From: CBDFLD01 sp965249005
GTDB taxonomy: Bacteria; Acidobacteriota; UBA6911
Length of the DNA stretch: 64,000 nucleotides
Reading direction: 5' to 3'
Assembly: GCA_965249005.1 (NCBI GenBank)
Contig: CBDFLD010000023.1
Location: 744,001-808,000 of the forward strand
Shown one piece after another: positions 1-9,043 of the stretch. Each line of letters starts with the position of its first letter. Positions within the stretch are counted from its first letter, which is position 1. The translations under genes and the position numbers were made by a program. Below the pieces are notes generated by a model. That model searched no databases. It worked only from the letters and a program-made list of their open reading frames with translations, and had not been told where the DNA came from.

Positions 1-426
1 GCGGCCGAGCTCTTCGACATGATTCACTCCATCGACAGCTTGAAGCTGGCACGAAGAGTCAGTTCAGCCTGTCATGAAATCGGCAAGACGCTTCCCGTCC
101 TCATGCAGGTAGATCTGGGCCGCGAGCCCAGCAAGTTTGGAGCCGGGAAAGAGCGCCTCGTGGACCTTGTTACGGAAGTTGGTCGGCTTCCGGGGCTTCG
201 GATCGATGGGCTGATGACTCTCCCACCGTTTTTCGAAGAACCGGAGAAGGTGCGACCATTCTTTGCTGAATTGCGCGAACTGAGCGATGATCTCGAGACG
301 CGATCGCCTGGTTGCCTGAACCGGCGTGAGCTCTCCATGGGGATGAGTCATGATTTCGAAGTGGCCATTCAGGAAGGCTCGACCATCGTGAGGGTCGGAA
401 CCGCCATTTTCGGTGCCCGCGCCTAG
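1..426 (+). CDS. YggS-family PLP homeostasis protein, 3' part only
   Basis: The open frame enters from the left edge in phase, so this is the C-terminal ~141 residues of a ~230-residue protein. The family is a PLP-binding alanine-racemase-fold barrel with no known catalytic activity that controls pyridoxal phosphate homeostasis. Seen here are the IHSIDSLKLA segment, the LMQVDLGREPSKFG strand region, the GLMTLPP turn and the terminal LSMGMSHDFEVAI/GSTIVRVGTAIFG motif that normally contacts the PLP phosphate. The PLP lysine lies upstream of the window. A T7 tract follows the stop at about 435, but I see no strong stem before it. Confidence 0.93.
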   Translation, partial: AAELFDMIHSIDSLKLARRVSSACHEIGKTLPVLMQVDLGREPSKFGAGKERLVDLVTEVGRLPGLRIDGLMTLPPFFEEPEKVRPFFAELRELSDDLETRSPGCLNRRELSMGMSHDFEVAIQEGSTIVRVGTAIFGARA

Positions 427-605
427 GGGGGTTACTTTTTTTGAGCGAGCCCGGATGTCTCTCCTCCCACGGCTTCAAATGGACACCGTGTTCGACAAAC
501 AGGATGCTGCTAACCTCGAAGGATGAGGGTAGCCCGCCCCCCGACTGTGAAAATTCTGTGCAAATCAGTACGCTCGCGAACGGATTTCGAGCCACCATAG
601 GGGTC
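427..605. other. Intergenic stretch with no supported gene
   Basis: No convincing coding frame, RNA or repeat is visible between the yggS stop and the weak minus-strand ORF ending at 606. A plus-strand frame from 441 to 911 is open, but it has unusual composition, no ribosome binding site and no recognisable motif. Confidence 0.4.
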
Positions 606-935
606 TCAACGTCGGAAGATCCGCAGCAAACGGCTGGCCCTCGTCCCGAGACCGGGCTGGCCGCCAAGACGCATGATATCTCCTATGTCATTTCCCATCA
701 GTGCCTTGAATGGTGGTCCCTCAGGCAGACCGGCGACCAGGCCCGTGCTTCGAGCTTCCCGGAAACCTTTACTATCCCTATTAAAAAGAAGCGTTTGCCT
801 GGTTCCGGGGATCCGTTCCAAGCTGAATTCGTGCGCACCCAAGGCCTCGATCTCTCTTGGCACCGGCAGGGATGTTGCACGGTGGGAGCACCCCCGATTC
901 ACAGGTTGTGAAAACTTCGGTGGCCCCCGGCTCAT
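606..935 (-). CDS. Possible small hypothetical protein (109 aa), weakly supported
   Basis: I do not recognise this product. The reason to list it is position: its ATG at 935 overlaps the TGA of the upstream DUF2007 gene in an ATGA arrangement, which is typical of translationally coupled genes in the same operon. The protein is arginine- and glycine-rich with no predicted membrane segment or known motif. Its 3' end lies 180 bases from the convergent yggS stop. Composition is only weakly coding-like and the overlap could be chance. Confidence 0.3.
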   Translation of the reverse strand: MSRGPPKFSQPVNRGCSHRATSLPVPREIEALGAHEFSLERIPGTRQTLLFNRDSKGFREARSTGLVAGLPEGPPFKALMGNDIGDIMRLGGQPGLGTRASRLLRIFRR

Positions 936-1186
936 TCTGCGTCGACGAGACGCAAATGGGTTGGAGGACGGCGATGTTCGTCCAGGATATTGCGGGCATA
1001 CGACGCCAGGGTCGCGGGAACAAAAATACGGATCTCCGACACGCCCTCAATATTGATCGGGTAGATATTATGGGGGATTCGGGTCGCACAGTGGCAGGGA
1101 ACCTGATAGCTCTCCAGCAGGCTCTTGATCACTGTGGCCTCCGTGGCGTTCCAAGTCTTTGCAATAACAACCGGTGCCCGATCCAC
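932..1186 (-). CDS. DUF2007-family putative signal-transducing protein
   Basis: An 84-residue protein with the layout of the DUF2007 family (ferredoxin-like fold, function uncertain). The opening strand VVIAKTWNATEATVIKSLLES matches the family pattern in which a helix selects residues between two sequence elements. The later VSEIRIFVPATLASYARNIL matches the conserved 'I.V...D...A..IL' tail. It is the last well-supported gene of the leftward hrcA-grpE-dnaK-dnaJ-rsmE series, 18 bases after the preceding stop. Assignment rests on pattern memory of the family. Confidence 0.75.
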   Translation of the reverse strand: MDRAPVVIAKTWNATEATVIKSLLESYQVPCHCATRIPHNIYPINIEGVSEIRIFVPATLASYARNILDEHRRPPTHLRLVDAE

Positions 1187-1204
1187 GATTTGAGCCTTCC
1201 TGGC

Positions 1205-2080
1205 TTACTTGATAGTTTTAGGGCTTTTTGAACGACCAAACGCCTGAAACTCGTACGTGATTCCAACCGCCAAGCCCGAGTCTGCGTCAAAGTCCTTGAA
1301 CCCGGCGATGCCTGCCAGATCCCAACGGAGGCCCGCAGTGCGGAATTGAGCGCCGAACCGAACCTGGCGGCGGCTTTCGTTTCCCACTCTTTTCGGGCCT
1401 TCCCTTCCGGTAATCTCGGCGACCAGGTTGATCTTGCGGTGCACCGGGATGATTGTTGCTGCCCCGTAGGCAAACATGTCGGACTGCGAGTTCGGGGTCA
1501 CAGCGGATCCGAGAATCGAAAGGCCCAGATTCCCGAGGAATTGAATTTTTTTCCATTCCTTGGAGAGAAGGACGTGAGCGTGAAAATTCGTGACGTCGGC
1601 ACCCAATCCACTCTCGTTGCTCGCATTTGGCAGCTGCACGGCAAACTTGAAGCCAATCGCGGGTGTTTGGCGAGCCTCATCGACAAGCTTGATCCGGGTT
1701 GCCAGTTGAAAGTCTCCTACGTCACTCGTCGTATCGCCTGCGAAATCAGGGGGAATCACCGCGGACCCTCGCCGGGACACGGACAGGAAATCCCGAATCA
1801 CCCCCGACGCTTGAAAGTCCGCCCGCCCGCCCAGACCAAAGTAAGCCGACAGCACCGCCACTCGTGTGAGATCTCCCTCCAATCCGGATAGGGAGTATCG
1901 CTTGTTCTGCAAGAACTCAAAACCGAATTGGGCACGGACCCGCCCTTGTTTCACCAGATCTGTATCTTCTGTCTGCAAAGGTCTCTGCTGGGCCCAGGTG
2001 GAGTGGGTCGTCGGCAGAATGGCAGCCCAGAACCACCACAAAAGACATCGTGCTGAGCGTTTCGAAATCCGGATCGCCAT
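1205..2080 (-). CDS. Secreted beta-barrel-like protein, transporter/MetA-pathway type
   Basis: A 291-residue protein. The start is set by a TGATG overlap: the rsmE TGA at 2082-2080 shares one base with this ATG, so the longer open frame upstream is not used. The N-terminus (basic residues, then CLLWWFWAAILPTTHSTWAQ) is a Sec signal peptide. The rest is rich in alternating hydrophobic strands with aromatic and glycine turns and ends in AVGITYEFQAF, a strand pattern seen in outer-membrane barrels. It resembles the 'phenol MetA-pathway' type putative outer-membrane protein family; substrate is unknown. Its place after a heat-shock operon says little about function. Confidence 0.72.
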   Translation of the reverse strand: MAIRISKRSARCLLWWFWAAILPTTHSTWAQQRPLQTEDTDLVKQGRVRAQFGFEFLQNKRYSLSGLEGDLTRVAVLSAYFGLGGRADFQASGVIRDFLSVSRRGSAVIPPDFAGDTTSDVGDFQLATRIKLVDEARQTPAIGFKFAVQLPNASNESGLGADVTNFHAHVLLSKEWKKIQFLGNLGLSILGSAVTPNSQSDMFAYGAATIIPVHRKINLVAEITGREGPKRVGNESRRQVRFGAQFRTAGLRWDLAGIAGFKDFDADSGLAVGITYEFQAFGRSKSPKTIK

Positions 2081-2844
2081 CACTTTCCCGTGGCTCCGAG
2101 ATCGCCGGCAACGAATTGGAGAACGGACACAGCCGTCAATGCGGCCGTCTCCGTCCTCAGTACCCTGGGACCCATGCCGCAAATGCGAAACCCCGCCTTT
2201 TGGGCGCGCAGAACCTCCGTGGGATGCCATCCTCCTTCAGGTCCGATGCAGACTACCCATTCGCTTTCGCTGGCATCAGAGACAATTCCTTCCCATCGAT
2301 TCGGAGAATTCTCGTAGTATAACAGCCTCTCCGCGTTTCTGAATTCTTCCATCGCCACAAAAGCCCCGAAATGCAGCGGATGACCAACGACCGGGACGAC
2401 GGATCGGCCACTCTGGCGTGCCGCCTCTTGCACGATCCTGCGACAGCGCTCAAGGCGCGTGTTCCATCGACTCTCCGGGATCTGCACGGCACAGTGATGA
2501 GTTTGTAACGGAACGATTTGGTGAACCCCCAGCTCAGTCGACTTTTGCAGGATCCAGTCGAAGCTCGGCGCTTTACAGAGGGCCAGTGCGAGCACGATTC
2601 TGATCGGGGATTCGGAAATAGGCTCGGTCGCCTCAAGGGAACCGATCCTGATCTCACCCTCTTGTCTCTCCACCAGGCCGGCAAAGCAGTTCCCCTCACC
2701 GTCGAAGACCTCGACGGTTTCGCCAGGACGAATTCTCAGAACGTCAATCAAGTGATGAATCTGGTCGGAATCGAGCTGCGCGGTTCTTCTTTGGATTTGA
2801 TCCGGGGGAACAAAGAATCGTCTCAACCGGGGGGCATTATCCAA
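2080..2844 (-). CDS. rsmE: 16S rRNA (uracil-1498-N3)-methyltransferase
   Basis: A 254-residue SPOUT-fold methyltransferase that methylates N3 of U1498 in 16S rRNA using S-adenosylmethionine. Visible are the N-terminal PUA-like segment with HHLIDVLRIRPGETVEVFDGEG, the central VLALALCKAPSFDWILQKSTELGV element, and the C-terminal knot signature IGPEGGW followed by GMGPRVLRTETAAL, which forms the SAM site. Its start overlaps the dnaJ end by eight bases, and it follows dnaJ as in the heat-shock operons of Firmicutes. The length is typical of the family. Confidence 0.96.
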   Translation of the reverse strand: MDNAPRLRRFFVPPDQIQRRTAQLDSDQIHHLIDVLRIRPGETVEVFDGEGNCFAGLVERQEGEIRIGSLEATEPISESPIRIVLALALCKAPSFDWILQKSTELGVHQIVPLQTHHCAVQIPESRWNTRLERCRRIVQEAARQSGRSVVPVVGHPLHFGAFVAMEEFRNAERLLYYENSPNRWEGIVSDASESEWVVCIGPEGGWHPTEVLRAQKAGFRICGMGPRVLRTETAALTAVSVLQFVAGDLGATGK

Positions 2845-3946
2845 ATATGTCTTTGACCTTGTCGAAGATGTTTTTTTCCTGCGAAAGTTCGTCCTCCCTG
2901 GCGAGCTCGGCCAACTGCACGAACACCTCGCGTTGCTCCCGGGTCAGCTTTGTCGGAACGACGATATTGACCGTCACGTATTGATCGCCGCGTCCTCTTT
3001 CTCCCAGGTTTACCACCCCCTTGTTTCGCATTCGAAACACGGAGCCACTCTGGGTGCCCTCCGGGATCTTCAGCCTTTCTTCCCCCTCGAGCGTGGGAAC
3101 AGAGATTTCACCCCCGAGCACCGCCTGAGCGATACCGATCGGAACCTGGCAATAGATATTGCTTCCCTGCCGCTGGAAGAAGGGATGTTCTTCGACGTAG
3201 ATGACCACGTAGAGGTCTCCAGCCTGACCTCCATGAAGACCGGCCTCTCCCTCACCCTGAATTCTCAATCGCGCGCCGTTGTCGACACCCGCTGGGATCT
3301 TCACCTCCAGGACCTTTTCTTTCCGGACTCGGCCACGCCCCTGGCAGGCCTTACAGGGGTCCTGGATGATCTTGCCGCCGCCGTGACATTGGCTGCAGGT
3401 CCGGCTTATGGAAAAGAACCCCTGCTGGTATCGGACCTGTCCGGTTCCGTGACAGGTAGGGCAGGTTGCCGCGCTCTTGCCGGGAGCCATTCCGTTTCCC
3501 TGGCAGCTTTGGCAAGTATCCTCTCTGGGAATCTTGATCTTCGTCTTGAGCCCGAAGGCCGCCTCGCGGAACGAGACCTTGAGGTCGTACCGCAAGTCGG
3601 CACCCCTCTCCGACCCTCCCCGGCGCCGCGTCCCGAACGTATCCCCAAAACCAAAGAACTCCCCGAGAATGTCACCGAAATCGCCGAAGGTAGCCGGATC
3701 GAACCCGCTGAATCCGCCCTGCAGTCCGGCATGACCGAAACGGTCGTACCGGGCTCTCTTTTCAGGATCGCTCAGCACGCTGTATGCCTCGGCGGCTTCC
3801 TTGAATTGCTCTTCCGCGTGATGGTCTCCGGGGTTCTTATCGGGGTGATAGCGAAGGGCGAGCTTGCGGTAGGCACTCTTGACGTCGGAGTCCGAGGCGT
3901 CCGTGGAGATACCGAGGACCTCGTAGTAATCGCGCTTCTGACTCAA
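2837..3946 (-). CDS. dnaJ: Chaperone DnaJ (Hsp40)
   Basis: A 369-residue type I DnaJ, the co-chaperone that stimulates DnaK ATPase and delivers clients. It has a J domain with HPD at residues 34-36, a Gly/Phe-rich linker (GLQGGFSGFDPATFGDFGD), four zinc-binding CxxCxGxG repeats (starting CQSCQGNG, CPTCHGTG, CSQCHGGG, CKACQGRG), and a C-terminal client-binding domain. Translation starts with TTG at 3946; a GGGAG lies just upstream and there is no in-frame ATG nearby. It follows dnaK by 34 bases. Confidence 0.97.
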   Translation of the reverse strand: MSQKRDYYEVLGISTDASDSDVKSAYRKLALRYHPDKNPGDHHAEEQFKEAAEAYSVLSDPEKRARYDRFGHAGLQGGFSGFDPATFGDFGDILGEFFGFGDTFGTRRRGGSERGADLRYDLKVSFREAAFGLKTKIKIPREDTCQSCQGNGMAPGKSAATCPTCHGTGQVRYQQGFFSISRTCSQCHGGGKIIQDPCKACQGRGRVRKEKVLEVKIPAGVDNGARLRIQGEGEAGLHGGQAGDLYVVIYVEEHPFFQRQGSNIYCQVPIGIAQAVLGGEISVPTLEGEERLKIPEGTQSGSVFRMRNKGVVNLGERGRGDQYVTVNIVVPTKLTREQREVFVQLAELAREDELSQEKNIFDKVKDIFG

Positions 3947-3980
3947 AGGGGAACTCCCGCGAAGGAATCGAGGCCGCTAT

Positions 3981-5876
3981 CTATGATTCGGGCTCGAACT
4001 GATTCAATGCCGACCGCACAATATTTTGCAAGTCTTCTTCGGAACCTTCTTTCTGGCGGACAACTCCTTCAGGGGCTCGAAACATAGCAGAGGTCAGTTT
4101 GGAAGAAGCATCATCCAGCTTGGCCAACAACTCCTTGACTAGATCAGCGTCCGCCTCGTCCTCCGCGAGGGATTTCGCCACTTGAAGCGTGGTTTTTATC
4201 ATTTCCTGCTTCTCATTGTCAAGAAGCCAGCCGTACTCGGAATAGGTTCTAGATAAAGAGGATACGTGTCCCTTGATCCGGTTCCTCATTTCGGTGAGTG
4301 TCTTCACCGCAAGGTCGCTCGCGGCAAACTGCTTCGCCTCCATGATCATGCGCTGGATCTCTTCCTGACTCAATCCGGTCGTCGGTGAAATCTTGATTGC
4401 TTGTTCCCTGCCCGACACTTTATCCGATGCCGAGACGCTGACGATGCCATTCGCGTCGATATCGAAAGTGACCTCGATCTGCGGCGCCCCCCTTGGGGCG
4501 GCTCCAATTCCTACGAGCGAGAATCTTGCCAGCGAACGATTGAACTTCACCAGCTCGCGCTCGCCTTGAAGCACGTGGACCTCGACGACCTCCTGGTTAT
4601 CGGCGACCGTGGTGAAGACCGCACTCTTCTTCAGCGGAATCGTTGAGTTGTGCTCGATGATCTTTGTAAAAAGGCCCCCGTGCGTCTCGACTCCGAGCGA
4701 GAGGGGGAGAACATCGAGCAAGACAATGTCTTTGATCTCTCCCTCCAGAATACCGCCTTGCATGGCTGCACCCACGGCCACGACTTCATCGGGATTCACC
4801 TCCGCGGAAGGCTTCTGACCGAAGATCTTTTCTACGTGACGCGCGACGGCCGGGGTTCTGGTTTGTCCTCCGACCAGAATTACTTTGTCGATTTCGTCGG
4901 CGGTCAATTTGGCGTCGGCCAGAGCGTTTTCGCAGTATTTCGTGGTCCTTTCGATCAGGTCAGCCACCAACTCCTCGAACTTTTGACGAGTCAACAGCTT
5001 GTCGAGATGTTTGGGCCCGTGAGCGTCTGCCGAAATGAAGGGCAGGTTTAGCTTCGATTCTTCGGCCACCGAAAGATCGCACTTCGCCTTTTCGGCCGTT
5101 TCTTTCAGTCGCTGGCGGGCCAGGATGTCCTTGCCAAGGTCCAACCCTGTCTCCGCACGGAACTCCGCCATCATCCACTCGATGATTTGCTGATCGAAGT
5201 CCTCCCCACCAAGAAAACTGTCACCGCAGGTGGCGAGCACCTCGAAGACCCCGCCGCTGAGCTCGAGAATTGAAATATCGAATGTACCTCCACCGAGATC
5301 GAAAATTGCGACTCTTTCCTTTTCCCTCTTTCCCAGGCCATAGGCCAATGCGGCTGCCGTGGGCTCACTGAGTATACGCCGGACCTCGAGCCCCGCGATC
5401 TTGCCGGCATCCTTGGTAGCCTGGCGTTGCGAATCATCGAAATAGGCCGGAACCGTAATGACCGCTTCAATGACCTCTTCGCCAATGAACTCTTCCGCTA
5501 TGGACTTCAGATACTGCAGAAGCATCGCCGAGATTTCAGGCGGACTGTACTCTTTCTGCAATGCCGAGACGCAAACGTCTCCGTTTTCGGAGGCGGCCAA
5601 GGTATAGCTCAACACAGACCTTAGCTTTTGAACCTCAGCGGAGTCGTACCGTCGGCCCATGAGTCGCTTGACGGCATACAAAGTGTTCGCGGCGTTGGTG
5701 ACCGATTGCCGTTTGGCAATCTGCCCCAACAAACGCTCGCCCTTCTCGGTAAAGGCAACAACCGAGGGGGTGGTATGCCCGCTCATGTCGTTCGGGATTA
5801 TCTGGACCGACGATCCCTCCAGCACGGCAACGCAGGAGTTCGTGGTCCCAAGATCTAGTCCAATGACTTTGCCCAT
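3981..5876 (-). CDS. dnaK: Chaperone DnaK (Hsp70)
   Basis: A 631-residue ATP-dependent chaperone. The nucleotide-binding domain shows the phosphate-1 loop GLDLGTTNSCVAV at the N-terminus, VPAYFDDSQRQAT, IFDLGGGTFD and VGGQTRTP. The substrate-binding domain begins after the LLDVLPLSLGVET linker and is followed by a helical lid with many charged residues. The protein ends in NQFEPES and lacks the acidic, glycine-rich tail of Escherichia coli DnaK. It lies between grpE (nine bases upstream) and dnaJ in a standard heat-shock operon. Confidence 0.98.
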   Translation of the reverse strand: MGKVIGLDLGTTNSCVAVLEGSSVQIIPNDMSGHTTPSVVAFTEKGERLLGQIAKRQSVTNAANTLYAVKRLMGRRYDSAEVQKLRSVLSYTLAASENGDVCVSALQKEYSPPEISAMLLQYLKSIAEEFIGEEVIEAVITVPAYFDDSQRQATKDAGKIAGLEVRRILSEPTAAALAYGLGKREKERVAIFDLGGGTFDISILELSGGVFEVLATCGDSFLGGEDFDQQIIEWMMAEFRAETGLDLGKDILARQRLKETAEKAKCDLSVAEESKLNLPFISADAHGPKHLDKLLTRQKFEELVADLIERTTKYCENALADAKLTADEIDKVILVGGQTRTPAVARHVEKIFGQKPSAEVNPDEVVAVGAAMQGGILEGEIKDIVLLDVLPLSLGVETHGGLFTKIIEHNSTIPLKKSAVFTTVADNQEVVEVHVLQGERELVKFNRSLARFSLVGIGAAPRGAPQIEVTFDIDANGIVSVSASDKVSGREQAIKISPTTGLSQEEIQRMIMEAKQFAASDLAVKTLTEMRNRIKGHVSSLSRTYSEYGWLLDNEKQEMIKTTLQVAKSLAEDEADADLVKELLAKLDDASSKLTSAMFRAPEGVVRQKEGSEEDLQNIVRSALNQFEPES

Positions 5877-5885
5877 GATTATGAA

Positions 5886-6491
5886 TTACGGAGGGGATGT
5901 TTCGATCGGTTCTTCCGAGGGCTCGTCCGACCCGGCGTTCGGGGGGGGCGCTACGATGACCTGCGCCGGACGCAAGAGGCGACCCTTGTACAGATACCCT
6001 TTTCTCAGTTCTTCGATCACAGTGTTTTCTTCATACTCCGCTGTCTCCAGCCGGCTCAAAGCTTCGTGGAGATGGGGATCAAACAACTCGCCTTGAACCT
6101 CCATCGGGGTCACGCCCAGGCGCGCCAGCGTGTCGGTCAGCTGTTTGAAAAGTAACTCCACACCTGCCCGGTATTCACCGAGGTCGTCGCTCACCTTCGA
6201 GACCTCCGAAAAACTTTCCAGGGCCCGTTCACAAGCATCCAGGCATGGGAGAATCTCGACCAGCACGGCGCTCTTGGCTCGCGCAACATACTCCAGCTTC
6301 TCTTTTTCGGATCGCTTCCGGTAGTTGTCGAACTCAGCCGCCGTGCGCAGGAAACGCTCGTGCCATTCATCCCGTTCCGCTCGCATGGCATCGAGTTCAG
6401 TGTCCAGTTCTGTCTGGGGAGCCTCCGCTTCGTGGCGTTCTTCGTTTTCCGAGGAGGCTGCGCCGGATGAGCCCGGCGGGTGCGTGGGCAT
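5886..6491 (-). CDS. grpE: Nucleotide exchange factor GrpE
   Basis: About 201 residues. GrpE releases ADP from DnaK. An acidic N-terminal tail is followed by a long coiled coil (AERDEWHERFLRTAAEFDNYRKRSEKEK, beginning near residue 40) and a C-terminal beta domain with VTPMEVQGELFDPHLHEAL and EELRKGYLYKGRLLRPAQVIV, both diagnostic. I chose ATG at 6491; a GTG at 6503, seven bases after the hrcA stop, is possible in the same frame. It is second in the hrcA-grpE-dnaK-dnaJ operon. Confidence 0.96.
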   Translation of the reverse strand: MPTHPPGSSGAASSENEERHEAEAPQTELDTELDAMRAERDEWHERFLRTAAEFDNYRKRSEKEKLEYVARAKSAVLVEILPCLDACERALESFSEVSKVSDDLGEYRAGVELLFKQLTDTLARLGVTPMEVQGELFDPHLHEALSRLETAEYEENTVIEELRKGYLYKGRLLRPAQVIVAPPPNAGSDEPSEEPIETSPP

Positions 6492-6507
6492 ATTGCAACT
6501 CACAATC

Positions 6508-7581
6508 TCAAGTTCGGCTTTGCTGACTACCGAGTACCTGACCGAATAGTCTCGCTACATAATCCACGAGTGAAATCGCACGCCCATATTCCATCCGAGT
6601 GGGGCCTAAGACCCCCAAAGATCCATGAGTTCTGGAGTCCAGCGTGTATCGAGAGGTTATGAGGGTACAATCCTCGATTCCGGGCAAAGGATTCTCGGCG
6701 CCAATTATGATGCGAACTTCCTGGGTGTCTCCCTCGATGCATTCCGCTATCAGGGAGGCAAGCCGGCTCTTCTCCTCGATGGTCTCGAAGAGTGTTCTCA
6801 TCTTGTTGATATCGGAAAACTCGGGGGTTTTGATTAGATTTGAGGCACCGTCCACGTACATATCCCCTTGAGCCCCATCGTCGGTTTCGGCAAATGTCCG
6901 GGTGCTCAGTTTGATCACTCGTTGCATGAGCCGATCGTAACGGGCTTGCTCTCGCTTGATCATCTTTAGGATCTGTGTCCTGATTTCAAGCAGGGTCTTA
7001 TCTTTAAAATTGTCAACGATATAGCGGGCTGCCTGATCGAGGTCTGTCTGAGAATAGTCTTCATCGATGTGGATGACCCGGTTTTGAACGATGCCTGCCC
7101 GGGAGACCAAAATCACAAGCAGTCTTTTGTCCGACAGGCTCATGAACTGAATGTGCTGGAGTGCGACCCCGCCGATGGACGGGGAAATGACGATACCCAA
7201 GCCGTTGGACACTTGGGAAAGCACCTGACTCGTCCTGGCCATCAATTGGTCCGCGCTGTTGTCGGCTTTGTGCAGATTCATTTCAATCAACGCGCGCTCC
7301 TGCAGCGAGATCACAGGGCGATCCAGCATATGATCCACATAATGACGGTATGCTTTGTCGGTTGGGATACGCCCCGCCGAAGTATGTGGCTGACTGAGAA
7401 AGCCCCACTCCTCCAGGTCTGCCATGATGTTACGAACGGTCGCGGCGCTCAGTTTTTCCGGACTGGTGCGCGCAATCTTGCGAGATCCGACAGGCTTCCC
7501 GGTTGAAATGAATGCCGAGATGATTGAACGCAGTATGTTGTTTGCGCGGTCGTTGAGACCGACTTCGTCCGTTGATTGCAT
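6508..7581 (-). CDS. hrcA: Heat-inducible transcription repressor HrcA
   Basis: A 357-residue repressor of class I heat-shock operons. The N-terminal winged-helix region contains AFISTGKPVGSRKIA and LSAATVRNIMADLEEWGFLSQPHTSAGRIPTDKAYRHYVD, both characteristic. The C-terminal region ends with LGVLGPTRMEYGRAISLVDYVARL. The ATG at 7581 fits known N-termini; an in-frame TTG at 7611 would add ten residues. It heads the chaperone operon, but no CIRCE inverted repeat (TTAGCACTC/GAGTGCTAA) is visible upstream, so its target site may lie elsewhere or differ. Confidence 0.96.
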   Translation of the reverse strand: MQSTDEVGLNDRANNILRSIISAFISTGKPVGSRKIARTSPEKLSAATVRNIMADLEEWGFLSQPHTSAGRIPTDKAYRHYVDHMLDRPVISLQERALIEMNLHKADNSADQLMARTSQVLSQVSNGLGIVISPSIGGVALQHIQFMSLSDKRLLVILVSRAGIVQNRVIHIDEDYSQTDLDQAARYIVDNFKDKTLLEIRTQILKMIKREQARYDRLMQRVIKLSTRTFAETDDGAQGDMYVDGASNLIKTPEFSDINKMRTLFETIEEKSRLASLIAECIEGDTQEVRIIIGAENPLPGIEDCTLITSRYTLDSRTHGSLGVLGPTRMEYGRAISLVDYVARLFGQVLGSQQSRT

Positions 7582-7681
7582 CTCAGACCCACTCTTCGGT
7601 CGCCGGATCAACCAGTCGCTCCAGCCGATCTCTGCCGACCAATCTGGAAGGGAAGAACTCAGGGCGACTCACTGGAGAGAT

Positions 7682-7709
7682 TTTATAGTACCAAAAGAAA
7701 CAAAGTCAA
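7682..7709 (-). promoter_or_regulatory. Sigma-70-like promoter of the hrcA operon
   Basis: Reading leftward, TTGACT (7709-7704) and TATAAA (7687-7682) are separated by 16 bases, giving a transcript that starts about 95 bases before the hrcA ATG. A direct repeat of TGACTTTGT spans the -35 region. No CIRCE element overlaps it. Confidence 0.5.
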
Positions 7710-7806
7710 CAAAGTCACCGGTCGGGGTGATTGTCTCGAAACCCCTATCGCCGGTCTGTTGCAGATTGCCGCTCACGGCGTGAGCAGCCTACGATTTCAC
7801 CGGTGA

Positions 7807-8915
7807 TCACATCAATGTATCCAGCGGCCGATATGGGAGCTCGGTGGCCTGCGCCACCGGCTCGCAGGTGATTTGGCCCCGATGAGTGTTGATTCCGAGT
7901 CGTAGGGCTGGGTCCAGTATGCCGCCGCTCAGAGCGCGGTCCGCCAGCTGGCGTGCATACGGAAGAGTCACATTGGTGAGGGCAAAGGTCGATGTTCGAG
8001 GCACAGCTCCAGGCATGTTCGCGACGCAATAGTGCACGACGCCATCGACGATAAACGTCGGGGCACTGTGAGTCGTGGGAGACGTTGTCTCGATACAACC
8101 TCCTTGGTCCACCGCTACGTCCACCACAACCGACCCGGCCCTCATCGTCGAAATCATCTCGCGCGATACCAGCTTGGGGGCTTCGGCGCCACAAATGAGC
8201 ACGGCACCGATCAGGAGATCTGCCTTCTCGACCGAATTCCGGATATTGTACGGGTTGGACATGAGGGTCTCGACGCGCCCAAAAAAAGATCGTCCAGGTA
8301 TCGCAGGCGGTTCACATCAAGATCAATTACCGTCACCCGGGCCCCGAACCCCAATGCTATTTTGGTAGCGTTCAATCCGACCGTACCTCCGCCGATAACG
8401 ACCACGTTCGAGGGAGGAACCCCCGGAACACCTCCCAACAGCTCTCCGTACCCCCCGTTGGGCCTCTGCAGGTAATAAGCACCCACTTGGATCGACATGC
8501 GCCCCGCAACCTCACTCATGGGCGTCAGCAGGGGGAGGGTTCCATCGGGCAAACGGATCGTCTCGTACGCGATGCCGGTAACTTTCCGATCCACAAGCAT
8601 TTGAGTCAACTCGCGCGCCGGTGCCAGATGCAGATACGCAAAAAGGATCTGGCCTTCTCTCAAGAGATCGTATTCGGGCTCTATAGGCTCCTTGACCTTG
8701 ATCACCATCTCCGAATCGCGGTACACATCCCCTGCCGTGGGCACCAGCTCGCCACCGGCGTCCCGGTATTCCCCGTCGGGGATACTGCTCCCCTCGCCGG
8801 CGCCCTTCTGCACCAAGACCCTGTGCCCTTCCAACACCAGGGTGTGGACTCCCGAGGGGACGATGCCGACGCGAAACTCGCTATCTTTGATCTCTTTCGG
8901 CAGGCCAATGATCAT
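7807..8915 (-). pseudogene. ald: Alanine dehydrogenase, frameshifted at an A7 tract
   Basis: Alanine dehydrogenase interconverts L-alanine and pyruvate with NAD and ammonia. The first frame (8915 to ~8285) carries MIIGLPKEIKDSEFRVG, the catalytic Lys in IKVKEP and His in FAYLHLAP, and the NAD-binding VVVIGGGTVGLNATKIALGFGA. It then leaves homology at FLGASRPS. The second frame (to 7807) continues with TLMSNPYNIRNSVEKADLLIGAVL, AGSVVVDVAVDQGGC and the normal C-terminus. One extra T in the minus-strand run (A7 at 8281-8287 on plus) would restore DDLFFGRVETLMSN and a 369-residue protein of usual length. This is either an assembly homopolymer error or a real inactivating or slippage site; everything else looks intact. 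Confidence 0.9.
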
Positions 8916-9043
8916 AGGTGGAACCCGTCTCCTGTCTTATCGTTATCGGGTGATCGATCTTCGTGGCTAGAAAAGGGCGACCGGATCTCGGAGCAAGCGG
9001 GGACAAGCGGAAAGTACCAAGCGCCGTAACCCGCATCACTCTT

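Noticed and set aside
441..911. Plus-strand frame after yggS, with a stretch faintly like an M16 peptidase start
   Set aside because: Only a few residues resemble the family, there is no HxxEH motif or ribosome binding site, and composition is non-coding-like.
2933..4087. 384-residue plus-strand frame over dnaJ
   Set aside because: dnaJ is certain on the minus strand with all zinc motifs; the antisense frame is a shadow.
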